A DNA stretch of 64,000 nucleotides from positions 186,001-250,000 of the forward strand of contig JAWKZI010000001.1 in assembly GCA_041396045.1 (NCBI GenBank), written 5' to 3'. The position numbers were made by a program, and so were the translations under genes. The DNA comes from SHZI01 sp041396045 (GTDB taxonomy: Bacteria > Pseudomonadota > Gammaproteobacteria > Steroidobacterales > GCA-2729495). Positions 25,333-35,388 of this stretch are shown here, one piece after another. The notes under the pieces are model-generated. The model did no database searches. It saw only the letters and a program-made list of their open reading frames with translations, and was not told the origin of the DNA. The stretch's first letter is position 1, and each line of letters begins with the position of its first letter.

Positions 25333-26631
25333 CTACGTGCCTGAACCCTGGCGCAGATCGGGCATGATGATGGCACTGGCACCGCCATCGGCCGTGGCGC
25401 AGTGCACGCGATTGCGCCCGGCGTTCTTGGCAGCGTAAAGCGCGCGGTCGGCTCGTTCTATAAGGTCGGACACCGATTCGCCGGGTCGATACTCCGCGAT
25501 GCCGATGGATACCGTAACCGGGTGCAGGCCCTCGAACGGCCGCTGGACGACGGCCTTCCGCATTCGCTCGGCGCACTTGAGGGCGCCGCGCATCGAGGTT
25601 TCCGGCAACAGCACGATGAACTCCTCGCCGCCGACCCGACCAAGGGCGCTGCGCACATCATCGTGCAGATCTTCCGCTTCCCCGTGGCCGATGGCCGGCA
25701 GGCCGCTGCTGTTCAGGGTGTCCATGCTGCGCAACGCGCCACGTACACGCCGGGCGAAAGCAGCCAGCAGCCGATCACCAGCCTGATGGCCATAGCGATC
25801 GTTCATGTTCTTGAAGTGATCGATGTCGAGCAGGCAGATGCACATCGAGTCGCCACTGCGATCGGCTCTGGCTCGTTCCCGGCCCACCATCTCGAGTATC
25901 GAGCGGCGGCTGTAGGAGTTAGTGAGAAAATCGCGTTCGGCCTGATGCCGCAGCAGTGCCAGCTCCTGCTGCAGTTCAGTGTTTGTGGCTCGCAGACGAT
26001 TGCTGGTTCGCTGCAAATGCCACGCCAGCCGATAGAGCACCGCAAGTGCAATGGCCAGGACGCTGACCGGGAGCAGGGCAGGCAGCAACTCTGCCACGAC
26101 GGCGCCAGCCGGAGTGTTTGCGCTGAAGGCATCACTGCCGATCAATGTCAGCTGCTTCAGCAGTATGCTGGCAGTCATGGCACCGGCAGCGATCAGCATC
26201 AGCCGCGCCAGCACGCCGGGCGCAACCGCCGTCATCGCCAGTGCGATGGCCGACACCATCATGCCCACGCCGAGTACCAGGCTGGTACCCGAGCCTCCCG
26301 CGAACCACAGATACAGGGTGGTCCACACGATGCCCATCAGGGACTGGCCGGCGATCAGCATTGCGCCGGACGGCTTCTCGGCTTCAGGGAGTCGGTCAAC
26401 CAGCAGAAACAGGCCGACCGAGAGGCCAGCGCCCAGGAGCAGTATCACTGCAGCTCCGCCGGACAGTGGTGCGGCCCCCAGGACACTGGCCAGGGCGGCC
26501 ACGGCGGCCCACAGCGCATATAGCCCCGCCGCGAGGGTCATCGGCTGTTCTTCGACGCTCTGCGGCGGCTGCCCTGAGGGGCTACTGGCGACGCGGGTGT
26601 CAGATGAACGGGAGTGCATCGCTGAATCCAT
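25333..26631 (-). CDS. Membrane-bound diguanylate cyclase (GGDEF)
   Basis: 432 aa. After about 30 polar residues come roughly six to seven transmembrane helices (about 32-210), a short linker helix and a C-terminal GGDEF domain (about 235-415). The active site GRVGGEEFIVLLPE is intact, and the substrate/metal motif DIDHFKNMNDRYGHQAGD is present. No RxxD inhibitory site precedes it, so feedback inhibition through that site is not expected. It makes cyclic-di-GMP; the signal sensed by the membrane part is unknown. ATG 26631 has GGAG at good spacing. Convergent with mnmE. Confidence 0.88.
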   Translation of the reverse strand: MDSAMHSRSSDTRVASSPSGQPPQSVEEQPMTLAAGLYALWAAVAALASVLGAAPLSGGAAVILLLGAGLSVGLFLLVDRLPEAEKPSGAMLIAGQSLMGIVWTTLYLWFAGGSGTSLVLGVGMMVSAIALAMTAVAPGVLARLMLIAAGAMTASILLKQLTLIGSDAFSANTPAGAVVAELLPALLPVSVLAIALAVLYRLAWHLQRTSNRLRATNTELQQELALLRHQAERDFLTNSYSRRSILEMVGRERARADRSGDSMCICLLDIDHFKNMNDRYGHQAGDRLLAAFARRVRGALRSMDTLNSSGLPAIGHGEAEDLHDDVRSALGRVGGEEFIVLLPETSMRGALKCAERMRKAVVQRPFEGLHPVTVSIGIAEYRPGESVSDLIERADRALYAAKNAGRNRVHCATADGGASAIIMPDLRQGSGT

Positions 26632-26900
26632 GATCGCTCCGTAAGCGGCTGCGCTTCTTGTTGTTATTGGTTTGCCAATGGCTACAGCCTTGCCGCTCTC
26701 AAGCGGAGTTCGAGGGCAGGCCGATATTGTTCTGCCAAAGATGCTGGCACACGGCGCCGGTACAAACCGTGACCGGCGTCAGGGGAAATTTCTTGCCATA
26801 ACGCAATCAGGCGGTTTCCGGGCCTTAGAATGACCGGCCGGCAGGCTGGCGAACCGATCGACAGCCCCACAAAGGATCCAGGCAGACCTGGCGATACCCG

Positions 26901-28832
26901 ATGAGCTACAAACACAACCACAACCACCACTTCAACGTGATTGTCGTGGGTGGCGGACACGCCGGTACGGAAGCGGCCTCTGCTGCTGCCCGCATGGGGG
27001 CTCGCACGCTGCTCCTCACGCAGAACCTGGAAACCATCGGCCAGATGAGCTGCAATCCCTCGATAGGCGGTATCGGCAAGGGGCATCTGGCCCGCGAGGT
27101 CGATGCCATGGGCGGCATCATGGCGATTGCCGCCGATCGTGCCGGGATTCACTTCCGTACCCTGAATTCCAGCAAGGGGCCTGCCGTGCGCGCCACCCGG
27201 GCGCAGGCTGACCGCGCCATTTATCGTCACGCAGTGCGTCAGTTGCTCGATGCGCAGCCGAACCTGCTGCTGTTCCAGCAGGGTGTAGATGACCTGATCG
27301 TCGACGGCGGGCGAGTGTCTGGCGTCGTCACACAATCCGGTTTGCGATTCACCGCCGATGCAGTCGTGCTGACCGTGGGTACCTTTCTGGCCGGCCGCAT
27401 CCATGTGGGACTCAGCAACTACGCCGGCGGCCGCGCCGGCGATCCGGCGTCGGTTGGCCTGGCGGCGCGATTACGCGAGCTGCCCTTTGAAGTGGGCCGT
27501 CTGAAAACCGGCACGCCGCCACGGATAGATGCCCGGTCGGTGGACTTCAGCCAGCTCACGGTACAGCCCGGCGATACGCCGGAACCCGTGTTTTCCTTCA
27601 TCGGACGCCGCGCGGATCACCCGCGGCAGGTGCCCTGCCATATCACCCGCACCACGCCAGCCACTCACGAGATCATCCGCCAGTCGCTAGACCAGTCTCC
27701 GATGTACGCCGGTGTTATCGAGGGCGTGGGTCCACGCTACTGCCCGTCGGTGGAAGACAAGATCGTGCGTTTTGCCGACAAGGATTCGCACCAGATTTTC
27801 CTGGAACCCGAAGGCCTGGATTCCACGGAGCTCTATCCGAACGGCATTTCCACCAGTCTGCCCTTCGATGTTCAGCAAACGTTCGTGCGCACGATCCCGG
27901 GTCTGGAAAACGCCCACCTGACCCGGCCCGGCTATGCCATTGAATACGACTATTTCGATCCACGCGGTCTGCGGCCAACCCTGGAAACCTCGAGTCTCAC
28001 CGGGTTGTGGTTTGCCGGTCAGATCAACGGCACGACCGGTTATGAGGAAGCAGCAGCCCAGGGTCTGGTTGCCGGCATCAATGCCGCGCTCCGTTCCCGG
28101 GGTGAGGAAGGCTGGGCGCCGCGCCGGGACGAGGCTTACGTTGGCGTGCTGGTCGATGATCTCATCACGCGCGGAACGATCGAACCCTATCGGATGTTCA
28201 CCAGTCGCGCCGAACATCGCCTGCTGCTGCGCGAAGATAACGCCGACGCGCGCCTCACGCCGTTGGGCCGGCGACTGGGGCTGGTCGATGAACAGCGCTG
28301 GACCCTGTTCAATCTGAAGCTGGAGGCCGTCAACGCCGAGCGCGAGCGATTGAACAGCGTGGTGGTTCAACCGGCAGCTGCGGCTGACGCGCTGGCATCG
28401 GTCGGACTGCCGCCATTGCGTCGCGAGCAACGTGCACTCGAGTTGCTCAAGCGTCCCGATATCGACTACAGCTGGGTGACTGGCCTGGCGACAGTAGGGC
28501 CAAGAGCGGTGCCCCCAGCGGAGTACGCGGAGCTCACCGAACAGATCGAAGCACAGGTACTGATCGAAACCCGCTACGCCGGCTATGTACGTCGACAGCA
28601 GGAAGAAATCGACCGCTGTCGTGACACTGATGCCGTGAACCTGCCGGACGATCTGGACTATCTGAAAATTCACGGACTGTCGCAGGAACTGCAACTTAAA
28701 CTGAGCCATCAGCGGCCCGCTACGATCGGGCACGCCAGCCGCATACCCGGCATCACACCGGTGGCAGTGTCGCTACTGCTGGTGCATCTGCAGAAGCGGC
28801 GTGCCAAGGCGAATGCTGGCGGCCGTCGCTAG
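26901..28832 (+). CDS. mnmG: tRNA uridine-5-carboxymethylaminomethyl synthesis enzyme MnmG (GidA)
   Basis: 643 aa, intact. The FAD-binding motif VIVVGGGHAGTEAASAAARMG is at about 14-34. MSCNPSIGGIGKGHLAREVDA, the PRYCPSVEDKIVRF signature and INGTTGYEEAAAQG follow, then the C-terminal helical domain. It is the FAD partner of MnmE. The N-terminus is His/Asn-rich (MSYKHNHNHH). In many gammaproteobacteria rsmG follows directly; here about 9 kb of other genes intervene. The next gene's start overlaps its end. Confidence 0.97.
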   Translation: MSYKHNHNHHFNVIVVGGGHAGTEAASAAARMGARTLLLTQNLETIGQMSCNPSIGGIGKGHLAREVDAMGGIMAIAADRAGIHFRTLNSSKGPAVRATRAQADRAIYRHAVRQLLDAQPNLLLFQQGVDDLIVDGGRVSGVVTQSGLRFTADAVVLTVGTFLAGRIHVGLSNYAGGRAGDPASVGLAARLRELPFEVGRLKTGTPPRIDARSVDFSQLTVQPGDTPEPVFSFIGRRADHPRQVPCHITRTTPATHEIIRQSLDQSPMYAGVIEGVGPRYCPSVEDKIVRFADKDSHQIFLEPEGLDSTELYPNGISTSLPFDVQQTFVRTIPGLENAHLTRPGYAIEYDYFDPRGLRPTLETSSLTGLWFAGQINGTTGYEEAAAQGLVAGINAALRSRGEEGWAPRRDEAYVGVLVDDLITRGTIEPYRMFTSRAEHRLLLREDNADARLTPLGRRLGLVDEQRWTLFNLKLEAVNAERERLNSVVVQPAAAADALASVGLPPLRREQRALELLKRPDIDYSWVTGLATVGPRAVPPAEYAELTEQIEAQVLIETRYAGYVRRQQEEIDRCRDTDAVNLPDDLDYLKIHGLSQELQLKLSHQRPATIGHASRIPGITPVAVSLLLVHLQKRRAKANAGGRR

Positions 28833-30501
28833 CCGCCCCCGCCGGACCGGCCCGGGCAGCGCGGCGCTCGTCGCCGTGGCCGCGATGCTGCTGCTAACTG
28901 CGTGCAGTCGTCCGGGCGAAGAGGACACGCTGCCGGTGCCGAAGACCGTGCACGTAGGCGGCAGCAGTGGCCAGGAACTCGCTGCTGAACAGATCCTGCG
29001 CCGGGGCAATGGCGCGGAACCTGAAACCCTGGACCCCCATCGCGCCGAGGGTGTGACTTCATCCAATGTGTTGCGGGATCTGTTTGAGGGTCTGGTCGAC
29101 GAAGCACCCGACGGTGCGCTGATTCCGGGTGCTGCAGAGAGCTGGACGATCAGCGCCGACGGCCGCGTCTACACTTTCAAGCTTCGTGCCAATGGTCGCT
29201 GGAGCAACGGTGACCCGGTGACCGCCGACGACTTCGTCTTTGGTCTGCGACGCAGTGCTGATCCGGCCACGCTGTCGGAATATTCGGCGATTCTCTATCC
29301 CATCGAGAACGCCGAGGCGGTGGTGCATGGCAGCCTGCCACCCGAGCGGCTGGGCGTGCGTGCCATCGATTCGCACACGCTTGAGATCCGGCTGCATTCG
29401 CCAACACCCTATTTATTGGGTCTGCTCACGCATTCGAGCACCTATCCGGTCCACCGCCAGTCGGTCGAGAAATACGGCAACCTGTTCGCGCGGCCAGGCA
29501 ATCTGGTGAGCAACGGCGCGTACAGCCTTAAAGCATGGGTGGTGCAGTCGTATATCCAGCTGGTTCGTAACCCGTACTACTGGGAGAACAACCTGACCAC
29601 TATCGATGAAGTCTGGTACTACCCGGTCGAGAATGCCGAGTCCGAGCTCAATCGCTACCGCGCCAATGAATTCGACATGACCGAGACCGTGCCCAACCGG
29701 CAGATTCCCTGGCTGCGGAAGAATCTGCCGGACGAGTTGCGCATCGCGCCGTATCTAGGCAGCTACGTCTACGGCTTCAACACCACCCAGCCACCCTTCA
29801 AGGACAACATACCGTTACGCAAGGCCCTGGCCATGGCGCTGGACCGGGATGTGCTGGTGAACAAGATCACCGGCGCCGGTGAAATTGCGGCCTACGGCTG
29901 GGTGCCACCGGTAACCGGCTACCGTGGCCAGCATCCCGTCTGGGCCAGCTGGACCCAGGAAGAACGGAATGCCGAGGCCCGGCGCCAGTACGCGCTGGCC
30001 GGCTATTCGGCCGAGCACCCGCTGAAGGTACAACTGTTGTACAACACCGAGATCAACCATCGACGGCTGGCAGTGGCAATGGCAGCCATGTGGCGTGATG
30101 TGCTGGGCGTGCACACCGAACTCCTGTCGCAGGAATGGCGGGTATTTCTGCAGACCCGACGCTCGCGTATAGACACGCAGGTGTTCCGTTACGGCTGGGT
30201 TGGCGATTACGACGATCCTTACACCTTCGCCGAAATTCTGGAGTCGAAGCACGGACTGAACGACATGGGCTACAACAACCCGCGCTATGACGAATTGCTC
30301 CACCAGGCATCGAGGGAAGCGGACGCCAAAGTCCGGATGGCGTTGCTTGAAGAGGCGGAGCGGGTGATGCTGGACGATATGCCGATCCTGCCGATGTATT
30401 TCTACGTCAGCAAAAAGATGCTGAAGCCCTGGGTGGCGGGTTACGAGGACAACATCATGGACCGCCACTACAGCCGTCACCTGCGTATCCTGAAGCACTG
30501 A
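28813..30501 (+). CDS. oppA: Peptide ABC transporter substrate-binding lipoprotein (OppA/DppA family)
   Basis: About 562 aa SBP_bac_5 protein. The signal peptide ends in the lipobox LLTAC, so it is a lipoprotein; the mature part includes GAEPETLDPHRAEGVTSSNVLRDLFEGL, the family start. It binds oligopeptides in the periplasm and delivers them to the OppBC permease. ATG 28813 is chosen; GTG 28801 is in frame. It overlaps mnmG by 20 bp and is 6 bp from oppB, so it heads a four-gene transporter operon. The exact ligand cannot be read from sequence. Confidence 0.9.
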   Translation: MLAAVASRPRRTGPGSAALVAVAAMLLLTACSRPGEEDTLPVPKTVHVGGSSGQELAAEQILRRGNGAEPETLDPHRAEGVTSSNVLRDLFEGLVDEAPDGALIPGAAESWTISADGRVYTFKLRANGRWSNGDPVTADDFVFGLRRSADPATLSEYSAILYPIENAEAVVHGSLPPERLGVRAIDSHTLEIRLHSPTPYLLGLLTHSSTYPVHRQSVEKYGNLFARPGNLVSNGAYSLKAWVVQSYIQLVRNPYYWENNLTTIDEVWYYPVENAESELNRYRANEFDMTETVPNRQIPWLRKNLPDELRIAPYLGSYVYGFNTTQPPFKDNIPLRKALAMALDRDVLVNKITGAGEIAAYGWVPPVTGYRGQHPVWASWTQEERNAEARRQYALAGYSAEHPLKVQLLYNTEINHRRLAVAMAAMWRDVLGVHTELLSQEWRVFLQTRRSRIDTQVFRYGWVGDYDDPYTFAEILESKHGLNDMGYNNPRYDELLHQASREADAKVRMALLEEAERVMLDDMPILPMYFYVSKKMLKPWVAGYEDNIMDRHYSRHLRILKH

Positions 30502-30507
30502 CCGATC

Positions 30508-31428
30508 GTGCTGCGTCTCTTTCTACGCCGACTTCTGGAAGCCGTTCCTACACTGCTGATCCTGATCGCCGTGACCTTCTTCATGATGCGCGTGGCGCCC
30601 GGGGGCCCCTTCGATACCGAGAAGCGGCTGCCGCCCGAGGTCGAGACGAACCTGCGCGCCGCCTATCACCTGGACGAGCCGCTGTATCAGCAGTTCGGAC
30701 GCTATCTGTGGAACCTTTCAAAAGGCGATTTCGGGCCTTCCTTTCAATACCGTGACCGCACCGTGACCGAGCTGATCGCCAGCGGCTTTCCGGTGTCCTT
30801 GCGGCTGGGCGGCTTCGCCATGCTGATCGCGCTGATCGGTGGTGCCACGCTGGGCAGCATTGCAGCGCTGCGCCAGAACCGCCCGGCCGACTACGGCACG
30901 ATGGCGCTCGCGATGACCGGTATCTCGGTGCCCAACTTCGTCATGGCGCCGCTGCTGGTCCTGGCTTTTGCCGTCTATCTGGGCTGGTTGCCGGCGGGCG
31001 GACTGGGCGACGCAGGCTGGCGCAATCTGCTGTTGCCCGTGATTACGCTGGCCTTGCCACAAGTGGCCTACATCGCGCGTCTTACCCGGGGCAGCATGAT
31101 CGAAGTCCTGCGCAGTGACTTCATCCGCACGGCGCGCGCCCAGGGCCTGTCGACGCGCACGATACTGCTGCGCCACGCGCTGAAGCCGGCACTGGTGCCA
31201 GTGGTGTCATACCTGGGGCCCGCCACGGCCGGGCTGATCACCGGTTCCGTGGTGATCGAGCAGATCTTCGGCCTGCCCGGGCTGGGCCGCTATTTCGTGC
31301 AGGGGGCGCTCAATCGCGACTACACCCTGGTGCTCGGTATCGTGGTGTTCTATGGAGCGCTGATCATTCTCTTCAACCTCCTGGTCGACCTGCTTTACGG
31401 CTGGCTCGACCCGCGCTCACGCCAATGA
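30508..31428 (+). CDS. oppB: Peptide ABC transporter permease (OppB/DppB family)
   Basis: 306 aa with six predicted membrane helices. The first helix opens LRRLLEAVPTLLILIAVTFFMMRVAPG, typical of OppB, and the EAA-type coupling loop is RTARAQGLSTRTILLRHALKPA. GTG 30508 start. Its stop overlaps the ATG of oppC (ATGA), indicating translational coupling. Confidence 0.92.
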   Translation: MLRLFLRRLLEAVPTLLILIAVTFFMMRVAPGGPFDTEKRLPPEVETNLRAAYHLDEPLYQQFGRYLWNLSKGDFGPSFQYRDRTVTELIASGFPVSLRLGGFAMLIALIGGATLGSIAALRQNRPADYGTMALAMTGISVPNFVMAPLLVLAFAVYLGWLPAGGLGDAGWRNLLLPVITLALPQVAYIARLTRGSMIEVLRSDFIRTARAQGLSTRTILLRHALKPALVPVVSYLGPATAGLITGSVVIEQIFGLPGLGRYFVQGALNRDYTLVLGIVVFYGALIILFNLLVDLLYGWLDPRSRQ

Positions 31429-32339
31429 CCACGGGAACCACGCTTGCAAGAGGAGCGCCTTCATGCGCCATCCCGCCCGAACCCGCTCGCAGCCTCTGGT
31501 CCGATGCGTGGTCTGCACTCAAGGGCAACCGTGCGGCGATGGCCGCTGGCGCCGTCCTCGGTATCCTCATCCTGCTGGTGCTGTTTGGTCCGATGCTCAG
31601 CGACTATCGCTTCGACAAGCCGAACTGGGATGAGATCGGTGTGCCGCCCTCGATTGCCAACGGACACCCCTTTGGCACCGACTCACTCGGTCGTGATCTT
31701 TACACCCGTACCCTGCACGGCGGGCGCATCTCGCTGATGGTGGGGCTGGTGTCCACGCTGGTGAGCCTGATCATCGGAATTGCCTGGGGCGCTACAGCCG
31801 GATTTCTGGGCGGGCGTATCGACCGGCTGATGATGCGCACTGTCGACATACTCTATGCCTTGCCCTTCATGTTTCTGGTGATTCTGCTGATGGTGCTGTT
31901 CGGTCGAAACATCATTCTGATCTTTGTCGCCATCGGCGCGATCAACTGGCTCGACATGGCGCGCATCGTCCGCGGCCAGACTCTTGGTCTCAAGCAGCGT
32001 GAATTCATCGAGGCGGCGCGGGTGTCCGGGGTTAAATCTGCACGCATCATCCTGCGCCATATCGTCCCCAACCTGCTCGGCGTGGTCGTCATCTATGTGA
32101 CGCTGACGATTCCACAGGTCATTCTGGTCGAGTCTTTCCTGAGCTTTCTTGGCCTGGGCGTCCAGGAACCGATGACCTCGTGGGGCGTGATGGTGAGTGA
32201 TGGCGCACTGGACATGGAAAGTGCGCCATGGATGCTGGTGTTTCCGGCGCTGTTCCTGGCCACCACGCTTTTCTGCTTCAACTTCCTGGGCGACGGCCTG
32301 CGCGATGCGCTGGACCCGCGTGATCGTAGCGGGCGCTGA
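31425..32339 (+). CDS. oppC: Peptide ABC transporter permease (OppC/DppC family)
   Basis: 304 aa. The N-terminal OppC domain (SDAWSALKGNRAAMAAGAVL) is followed by HPFGTDSLGRDLYTRTLHGGRISL and the coupling loop EAARVSGVKSARIILRHIVPN. It pairs with OppB to form the channel. Both ends overlap neighbours (ATGA with oppB, TGATG with the ATPase gene). Confidence 0.93.
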   Translation: MTTGTTLARGAPSCAIPPEPARSLWSDAWSALKGNRAAMAAGAVLGILILLVLFGPMLSDYRFDKPNWDEIGVPPSIANGHPFGTDSLGRDLYTRTLHGGRISLMVGLVSTLVSLIIGIAWGATAGFLGGRIDRLMMRTVDILYALPFMFLVILLMVLFGRNIILIFVAIGAINWLDMARIVRGQTLGLKQREFIEAARVSGVKSARIILRHIVPNLLGVVVIYVTLTIPQVILVESFLSFLGLGVQEPMTSWGVMVSDGALDMESAPWMLVFPALFLATTLFCFNFLGDGLRDALDPRDRSGR

Positions 32340-34203
32340 TGGCGGTATTACCCGAGCGCCAGGCGTTAGCCACACCGCAGACCTTGCTTGAAGTCCGCAA
32401 TCTCCATGTGAGTTTTGTAACGCGTGACGGTTCGGTGGACGCGGTCCGCGATCTGGCATTCAGCATCCAGCCGGGTGAGGTGCTGGGCATCGTCGGCGAG
32501 TCCGGCTCGGGCAAGACCCAGGCGGCGATGGCGCTGATGGGTTTGCTGGCAGATAACGGCCGGGCCACCGGCAGTATCCGCTTTGAAGGGGAGGAACTCA
32601 TCGGCATGGCGGACGCTCGCCTGGCCAGTCTCCGCGGGGCCCGGATGGCCATGGTTTTCCAGGACCCGATGACCTCGTTGAATCCCTACCTGACGATTGG
32701 CCAGCAAATGTCCCTGGTGCTGCGCCGCCATCGGCCACAATCACGATCTGCAGCGCTGGCTGAGTGCGAGCGCCTGCTGGCCGCCGTGCACATCACCGAT
32801 CCCGGGCCGCGCCTTGCGATGTATCCCCACGAACTGTCCGGCGGCATGCGTCAGCGGGTGATGATCGCCACGGCGCTGCTCTGCGAGCCTGCGTTGTTGA
32901 TCGCCGACGAGCCGACCACGGCGCTGGACGTGACCGTGCAGGCGCAGATCCTCGCACTCATGGCAGAACTCCGTCAGAAGTTTGGCACCGCGATCATCCT
33001 GATCACCCACGATCTTGGTGTTGCGGCCGGCACCTGTGATCGTCTTCTGGTGATGCGTAATGGCGAGTGCCAGGAACAAGGCCTCGTGGACGAGGTATTT
33101 GCCAGGCCACAGACCCGCTACGCTCGCGAACTGCTGGCCGCCGTGCCGCGCCTAGATGATCAGGTGGCGTTACCTCCCGTCGGTGCTGGCAGGGCGATCC
33201 TCGCCGTGGAGGATCTCGCCGTGCATTACCCGGTGGCTGCCGCGAGTCTGTTCGCGCCAACCCGTACGCTGCGCGCGCTGGATGGCGTGTCGCTGGAGGT
33301 TGCGCCGGGTGAAACTGTGGGGGTGGTCGGCGAATCAGGCTCCGGCAAGTCAACATTGGCCCGTGCGGTATTGCGCCTGGTCCGGCCGACTCGCGGGCGG
33401 GTTTGTCTGCTGGGCCGGGAACTCGCTGGACTCCCGGAAACGGCCGTACGCGAGTCACGCCGCGACATGCAACTGGTGTTTCAGGATCCGCTGGCCGCGC
33501 TGGATCCGCGCATGACCATTGGTCAGACCATCGCCGAGCCGCTGCAGGCTTTTGAGCCCGCAATGCCCGCTGCGAAGCTGGAGCAACGGGTTTCCGCGGC
33601 GCTGACCCAGGTTGGCCTCGAACCCGCCTGGAGAAACCGCTACCCCACCAGTTCTCGGGCGGCCAGTGCCAGCGCGTCGGCATTGCCCGCGCACTGATCC
33701 TGGAACCGAAGCTGCTCGTGTGCGATGAAGCCGTGAGTGCGCTGGACGTCACGGTGCAGGCACAGATCATCGAATTGCTGCTGGAGTTGCAGGCGCGCCT
33801 CAAGCTTGCGCTGGTGTTCATCTCGCACGATCTCGCCGTCGTGCGCCGCCTTAGCCACCGCGTTCTGGTGCTCTATCTGGGCAAGCCCATGGAAATCGCC
33901 AGTGCCGAGCGCCTGTACCGTGCTCCGCGTCACCCGTACACGCAGGCGTTGCTGGCGGCTGTGCCGATCCCTGATCCGCAGCGGGAACGTCAGCGGGTCA
34001 AGGCATTACTGTTCGGCGAAGTGCCATCCCCGTTGTCACCGCCGACCGGCTGTCCGTTCCGTACGCGCTGCCCGCATGCCATCGCGCGATGCACGGCGGA
34101 AGTGCCGGCCCTGCGCGAATTTGCTGGTTCGCTGGTGGCGTGTCACCGTGTTGAAGAACTGGCGACTCAGTCGCTGGCGGACTCGCTGAACCCCGGGCTA
34201 TAG
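32339..34203 (+). CDS. Fused double ATPase of the peptide ABC transporter (OppD-OppF type), one frameshift near 33643
   Basis: Two ABC modules in one chain. Module 1: Walker A GESGSGKTQ, signature LSGGMRQRV, Walker B LLIADEP. Module 2: Walker A GESGSGKST, signature and Walker B FSGGQCQRV and LLVCDEA. It ends with an oligopeptide-transporter tail (CPFRTRCPHA). A single base is missing at the CCCC run 33643-33646; one more C joins RYP to HQFSGGQ and restores about 620 aa. Module 2 has DEAVSALD, a natural variant of DEPTSALD. Fused OppDF genes occur in related transporters (e.g. YejF). Confidence 0.88.
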
Positions 34204-34257
34204 TCGCGCGAGCATGGAGTTCCGCTCCAAAATTGATCTGGCTGGCATAAGGGTTTT

Positions 34258-34731
34258 ATGCACCAACCCGCCTCCATCGCACTGCGCTGGCTCTACTGCC
34301 TGGCCGTTCTGAGCACCATCCTGCCGCGCGGTGGTTCCGGCTGGGTGCGAATGACGATCGACAGCTCGCCCTATTCCATGGTGCCAGTCATTGCGCCACT
34401 CACGTTTCTGGCGCTTGGCCTCTGGCGCGTCTATCACGTTGCGCGCTTTTCCGCGACGCTGGAAGCACCGGTGTACAAGGGGGCGATAAACTTGCTACGA
34501 AAGGCCGGAATCGTGGTGATGATCGTTGGAGCGCTCTATCTGTTTGTGCGGATTGGTTACCGGCCCGTCGTCCAGGCGATGACCAAGACACCAACTGCCA
34601 GCGGCATCGAATTCTATCTGGTTGGTCTTTACCTGGTTCGGATTGATGGCTTCGCGCCACTCGGCGTGATTCTGTTTGAAGCCAGCCGGCTGATGCGGTT
34701 CGAACGCCAGCGACTGCGGAATTCGCCTTGA
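34258..34731 (+). CDS. Hypothetical membrane protein
   Basis: 157 aa that I do not recognise. It has about four hydrophobic segments (near residues 8-24, 40-58, 82-105 and 118-136) joined by short basic loops, and a basic C-terminus (RLMRFERQRLRNSP). ATG 34258 follows the ATPase gene by 54 bp; AAGGG lies just upstream. The codon use looks like the neighbours. It could be part of the transporter transcript, but nothing ties it to transport. Confidence 0.6.
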   Translation: MHQPASIALRWLYCLAVLSTILPRGGSGWVRMTIDSSPYSMVPVIAPLTFLALGLWRVYHVARFSATLEAPVYKGAINLLRKAGIVVMIVGALYLFVRIGYRPVVQAMTKTPTASGIEFYLVGLYLVRIDGFAPLGVILFEASRLMRFERQRLRNSP

Positions 34732-34769
34732 GCTGACGCAACCACAAAACTGACATCCCTCCCGGACTC

Positions 34770-35303
34770 ATGCAACAAATCGAAATTATCCGCGGCGATA
34801 TCACCACGCTAGATGCAGACGCCATCGTGAATGCAGCTAACGAGACGTTGCTTGGCGGCGGTGGGGTGGATGGCGCCATACATCAGGCCGCTGGACCCGG
34901 CCTGCTCGAGGCCTGCCGTGCCCTGCCTGAAATATCCCCCGGCGTTCGTTGTCCGACCGGTGAAGCGCGCATTACGCCGGGCTTCGACCTCAAGGCCCGG
35001 CATGTCATTCATGCCGTCGGCCCGGTATGGCGTGGTGGTGCCAACGGCGAGGGCCGCGTGCTGGCGAGTGCTTACCGGAGCAGCCTCAGGCTGGCACAGG
35101 AGTACCGGCTGACGTCTGTCGCCTTTCCCGCTATCAGTTGCGGGGTCTACGGATTCCCATTGCTCAAGGCCACCGGTATCGCGGTACGGTCAATTCTGGT
35201 GTTTCTCGCCGAAGACGAAGTACTGGAGCGCGTGCAGCTCGTGGCATTCAGCGACGGCGTCCGGGCAGCATTCGAAGCTGCGCTGAAGGCGCCGTTGCGC
35301 TAA
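34770..35303 (+). CDS. Macro-domain O-acetyl-ADP-ribose deacetylase
   Basis: 177 aa, a single macro domain: IEIIRGDITTLDADAIVNAANETLLGGGGVDGAIHQAAG contains the ADP-ribose-binding Asn and the GGGGVDG loop, and the second loop is SCGVYGFPL. YmdB-type enzymes remove acetyl from O-acetyl-ADP-ribose or ADP-ribose from proteins. It matches the family length and the MacroD/YmdB subtype. No toxin or sirtuin gene lies next to it. Confidence 0.92.
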   Translation: MQQIEIIRGDITTLDADAIVNAANETLLGGGGVDGAIHQAAGPGLLEACRALPEISPGVRCPTGEARITPGFDLKARHVIHAVGPVWRGGANGEGRVLASAYRSSLRLAQEYRLTSVAFPAISCGVYGFPLLKATGIAVRSILVFLAEDEVLERVQLVAFSDGVRAAFEAALKAPLR

Positions 35304-35388
35304 CTGCGAGTCCGGCAAATGCTGATGTGCTGCACCCGAAAGCCATTGCGCCGGAACCCGGCAACGCCCTGCATCAACGGTCCCGGAG

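Noticed and set aside
26632..26900. Small gene between the GGDEF gene and mnmG
   Set aside because: No start with a ribosome site or recognisable product; the gap between divergent genes more likely holds their promoters, but I could not define one.
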